DNA of 64,000 nucleotides from contig NC_092859.1 of assembly GCF_032062135.1 (NCBI RefSeq), positions 48,328,142 through 48,392,141 of the forward strand, written 5' to 3'. The translations under genes were made by a program, and so were the position numbers. Origin of the DNA: Pyxicephalus adspersus. Its lineage: Eukaryota; Chordata; Amphibia; Anura; Pyxicephalidae. This document shows positions 60,458-64,000 of this stretch, piece after piece (positions within the stretch are counted from its first letter, which is position 1; the number at the start of each line of letters is the position of its first letter). Below the pieces are notes generated by a model that had not been told where the DNA came from, ran no database searches, and worked only from the letters and a program-made list of their open reading frames with translations.

Positions 60458-61400
60458 TTAAGGTAAAACTTTACATTTACAGCTTTTCCTGGAATGTTCA
60501 GTGTTAGGACAATCCCGCCGGATGCTCCAACAATAGTCAGCTATCATATGTACATCCTATCTACCCTGATACCGTCCTTCCATGACCTTCAAATCTTGGT
60601 GGAATCGTTCAGCTCATCACTGACTGCATCAAGGTTTTCTGGGAAGTTAGAATGATGGCTATGTAGAAAATGCACCTTGATGCACATATTGCGACAAAGC
60701 ATTTTGTAGCCCTCCAAGAGTTTCTTGACAATTTCTGCATAATTATTTGCTCGTGTGTTTTCAAGAAAGTCTTTGAAAATGGCTTTGAATGATAACCAAG
60801 CATTCTTTTCGACTTCTGACATTGTCCTGATGAAATGTTCATCTTTGATGAGCTGCCGAATTTGTGAATCATCAAACACACCAGCCTTTATTTTTTCAAA
60901 TGACAGGCTAGGAAATGCCAAAATGAAGTACTTGAATCAGTCTCCTTCAGTTGGCAAAGCTTTAGTGAACTGCTTCATCAGACCCAGTTTAATGTGCAGA
61001 GGAAGGAATATAATATTCTTTCTATCAACAAGTGGCTCATGTAGAATGTTTGGATCACCTGGTTTTAGGGCAGATCTTGGAGGCCAATTCCTTTCCACTC
61101 AATGCCTCTCACAAGCTCTTCTGTCCCACATGCACAGATAACAAGGATACTTGGTGTATCCGCGTTGCTGAACAGGAAGGAAGAATACCATTTTAAGATC
61201 AACACAGATGACCCAATTGTGTTGGTGATATTGCAACAACTCAATGACTCTCCTTATGTCTGCATATTCTTCACAAAGAGAAACTGAATGGCCAATTGGG
61301 ACTGACCCAAATATATTGCCATCGTGAAGGAGGACACACTTTAAGCTCCGCTTTGAGCTATCAATGAATAGTCGCCATTCAGTTGAATAGAAGACTGTTT
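60458..61400 (-). pseudogene. Transposase-like protein relic of an uncharacterised family
   Basis: Read down from 61400 this gives TVFYSTEWRLFIDSSKRSLK, CVLLHDGNIFGSVPIGHSVS, HNWVICVDLKMVFFLPVQQR, YPCYLCMWDRR, LPLHIKLGLMKQFTKALPTE, GVFDDSQIRQLIKDEHFI, MCIKVHFLHSHHSNFPENLD, and after a frame break RFHQDLKVMEGRYQGR and MIADYCWSIRRDC. I associate these blocks with large uncharacterised proteins common in arthropods and cnidarians. Asp in FIDSS, Asp in VDLKM, a C-x2-C pair and the usual Glu in the block before RFHQD suggest an RNase H-like DDE transposase, but that is inference. Lesions: TGA at 61099-61101 (Trp expected), TGA at 60937-60939, a small deletion near 60610, and a TAG before DVHM. The frame otherwise stays open for about 310 codons. 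The N-terminal half is absent. Confidence 0.7.
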
Positions 61401-61551
61401 TTTGAAGAAAACCCCAAGCAGAAAAGTATTGGTGGATATAAAGGAGTCAGACTTCTCTTTGAGGTTTGTTTTTGCTGCTGAGAGATAAACTCCTCAAATC
61501 CAGATCTCCATTATATCCACTAACATTTTTCTGCTTGGGGTTTTCTTCAAA
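61400..61551. repeat. 150-bp imperfect palindrome
   Basis: TTGAAGAAAACCCCAAGCAG near 61402 pairs with CTGCTTGGGGTTTTCTTCAA near 61531. The match runs inward through GGTGGATATA and TATATCCACT, and weakly to the centre (GGAGTCAGA opposite TCCAGATCTCC). It abuts the transposase-like relic. It may be a fold-back element or part of an element terminus. Confidence 0.75.
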
Positions 61552-61686
61552 AATTACTTCTATTTCCCTCTGTTTTTGCATTCCCTATTTTCTCTGCTTT
61601 TTGCATCCTATGCCAGGTTCAGTGACACTCGAATATTGACACACTTTTTGTGCACTTCATGTATTGATGATCTGTACATGCATAAT

Positions 61687-61725
61687 CCCTGATAAAGCAG
61701 GATCACTTCTGCGAAACGCGTCGGT
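61687..61725 (+). repeat. Conserved bipartite motif CCCTGATAAAGC...GCGAAACGCGTCGG
   Basis: CCCTGATAAAGCAGGATCAC followed by TTCTGCGAAACGCGTCGGTT is the least decayed second half of the motif also found at 7335-7370 and 46485-46521. The flanks differ between the three sites. Confidence 0.55.
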
Positions 61726-63239
61726 TTCTCAAAAAATGTGTCACAGTATCACAAGTCTAGAGATCAAGTTTGTTGACAAACGTATTGACCATTCTTAACC
61801 ATTGTCTCTTTAACACACTTACCAACTTTTTTAGGTGGTGTGCATTTGACCTTTTTATACATATGTGGATTACCATATTCCTTTTTATATATTGTGTGTT
61901 ATAATAATTTTTTTTTTTGGTAAAATTTAAAGTGTATGTGAACTGCCTTTAAAGTCCTGTTGCATAACCCCACTGTGTAACCAAAAACCTGCCCAGTGCA
62001 AACCTTACTAATCAGAGAACCAGACTAAACTTCTTTGCAACTATCTGTAAAAGTAATATGTCTATGTATTCCTATATCTTGCAATATAGCTGTAATTAAT
62101 GACAGCACCAACACAGTGACATACACTCATAAAGCATTGTAATCATTTTGCTATAAGTATCTCACTCTGTCATGATATGTTCTAATATTATCATTGCAGA
62201 AAATGGTTGTCATGGGAACATGAAGGTTTGCCAGGTTTTATTATTATTTTATTATTTCACTATTTTTTTCTCTATCATTAGCGAACTAGTGGCAGACGTT
62301 AAATTGTAATGTTTGGCACTTTTCCAGGTAATCTTTAGACTATAAATAAGATGTACTCCCTGATGTTTGTTTAATGTCCGCAAAGCATTAAACTTATCAC
62401 AAATTTTTTTCAGATGTCCTTAATTCAAAACATTTTGCATATACATCATCATATCCCTAGGTAAATGTTACTCAGCATTGAAATGAAGCCAGACATGTTT
62501 AATTGTGCTTTGCAATGTCATATGTTCTTTGAAACTCACTTAAAACAAAATACGCAATAAATTGGGACTTTTTTTTAAACTGGAAGTGAAGGGTATCTGA
62601 TTAATTTAGAGTAGTTCAAATGCTGGTGTCTTAAAAATAAATACCTTTAGCAACAAAACCCAACATTATTTTTACCTGACCCCTACTGCAGTAGTATGAA
62701 ATCTGTTTATTTAGCACTGCAAGACCAGTGCCAAAAAATAATTGTGCTTTTTTTTTATTGTTAAATGTTTAGCAACCACAGACCACCGTTGCACTAATAT
62801 GTACTTATGTACTTATTGCTAATGTACTGAAATACATTTGAATAACACCCATGTACCAATGAACATCTTAACTAACTACAGCAGTTAATTGTTTAAGGAG
62901 AACACAGTCGTATAAAAGACATATGCTGACTGGTTGTTGGGGGCAGCATAGATTATTTTTTCCAGCTTTTATACATCATTCCCAGCATGATTTATGCTGC
63001 AGGCAAGAAAAAACAAGCTTTTAACATCCAAATGTACATACACAATTTTAAACAGCAGGCATAGACAATACAAGCTGTTTCATGCTAACCTGATTTAAAA
63101 TTTAACCACTGTAAAAAAAAAAAAACATCACAATCCTAGAAAGTACTTAATGATTCCAAAGAAGGCTGTTCTCATATTAAAAAGTTAGTTTTCACAAAAA
63201 AAACTACATTACATTATTTCCTGTATTAAAACAACAGTC
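61726..63239. other. Intronic A+T-rich sequence, nothing recognised
   Basis: No gene or named repeat is recognised. Confidence 0.4.
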
Positions 63240-63600
63240 ATGTACCCATATGAAATACTAGATTTATGGCACAATTTTTCACATATTTTGGAGATGTTCC
63301 ACGGTCAGTCAGCTTTTGGGATCAGACATATTATTTAGACTCAAAAATACTCCATGGCAAATGATTTCTTCAATCCTGGCAAACACTTTTATATTATTAT
63401 TTCACCTCCCTTTTAAAGAAATCATATGTCTGCAACTTGATAGTTAATGGTGCTGATATTAAGGAGAGAATTGCAAAAAAAACTTTTAGCAGAGAAACAT
63501 TTTGAAAGTACAAAAAAATATGCCGAGGACTGTTTCTATGCTTACAAATACACCGCCCAGCTCCCTCCACTGTCTTCCCGTCTTCCTTTTATAATTTTGT
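63240..63600 (+). mobile_element. L1-type LINE fragment, degraded
   Basis: YGTIFHIFWRCSTVSQ, followed after a frame change by text ending in LWDQ-like residues, corresponds to the GTLLHIFWSC region of the L1 ORF2 carboxyl terminus. The first two Cys of the motif are lost or lie in decayed text. It is a third, independent L1 relic in the window. Confidence 0.55.
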
Positions 63601-63715
63601 TTCCATTTTTTTGCATAACCTTTTTTTTTTCAAATGATCTTTTGGATAATTTAATATCATTGTGGGTGATTTCCTGGCAGCAGTCCTTTCATCTACATTG
63701 AATCTGTTCACACTT

Positions 63716-63824
63716 AGGGATCTATTTATAAGGCATTAAATCTGACATTCACTGAAACATTCCCAGGTGGAGAACTACAGGGTTTTTTCAGTGAATTTTA
63801 GATTCACTGCTTTATAAATACATC
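63716..63824. repeat. Short palindromic MITE (family A, copy 3)
   Basis: GGGATCTATTTATAAGGCAT, TGACATTCACTGAAACATTC and GATTCACTGCTTTATAAATA are the family A modules, with the ends pairing as reverse complements. Confidence 0.6.
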
Positions 63825-64000
63825 CATTAATAATATGTGAGCAACGTTTAGGACAGTATTATTCTGATTTCAGTCCGCTTGAGTCATTATTTAATTCAGG
63901 ATACAAAGAGGCAAACGAGACAACAAGGCAAAGTCTAATGGCATGGATGAGTTTATTTGGAAGCAGTTTGGAAGGTTATTAGGGATTGAGGATTAGCATT

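Overview
This is vertebrate nuclear DNA, A+T-rich and non-coding for almost its whole length. The repeat content points to a frog, probably a neobatrachian. The evidence is L2-type LINEs whose 3' ends read GCGTAATATGTTGGCGCTAT followed by (TTA)n, CR1-type LINEs ending in (TAGTTACA)n, abundant short TTAA-flanked elements, Tc1-like elements and many (TA)n tracts. The species is inferred from repeat flavour only.

One real gene is visible, and only as a single exon. The 221-bp exon at 16673-16893 on the minus strand encodes part of the extracellular ligand-binding domain of a GABA-A receptor beta subunit, best matched to beta-2 (GABRB2). It has a clean acceptor and donor. I recognise no other exon, so the window appears to be the interior of GABRB2: at least 16.7 kb of the downstream intron (1-16672) and at least 47 kb of the upstream intron (16894-64000). 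No promoter, complete gene, tRNA, rRNA or CRISPR array is supported.

The rest is a layered record of mobile elements. From left to right: the 3' end of a TA-flanked DNA transposon (1-381); a hAT fossil (2732-3115); an L1 fragment (about 4190-4900); palindromic MITEs; a Tc1-like fossil (about 11815-12225); an L2 LINE on the minus strand with a readable YADD motif (14578-15780); the GABRB2 exon; a truncated L1 inserted into a CR1 tail with a clear target duplication (19598-20645); a hAT element with a perfect 8-bp target duplication, interrupted by an assembly gap (22986-24094); and a nearly complete Tc1-like transposon with a broken transposase (25127-26534).

Further right: an L2 tail (27120-27295); a TTAA element (32585-33121); a strongly palindromic hAT-type MITE (34971-35643); two more TTAA elements (36153-36422, 43028-43493); CR1 pieces (41103-41200, 44640-44890, 47252-48070), the last adjoining a small hAT-like insertion; a large (TA)n tract with a gap; two related TTAA elements (53762-54222, 56983-57579); a CR1 with its middle deleted (54540-55880); a TA-flanked transposon with a gap (58265-59279); an unusual transposase-like pseudogene (60458-61400) beside a 150-bp palindrome; and a last L1 scrap.

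The most interesting object is the protein relic at 60458-61400. It reads through about 310 codons with only four lesions. I associate it with a large uncharacterised protein family seen mainly in arthropods and cnidarians, and its spaced acidic residues make a DDE-type (RNase H-like) transposase a plausible guess. Second is a recurring motif, CCTGA-(N)-AAGC then CGAAACGCGTCGG, found in three otherwise different contexts.
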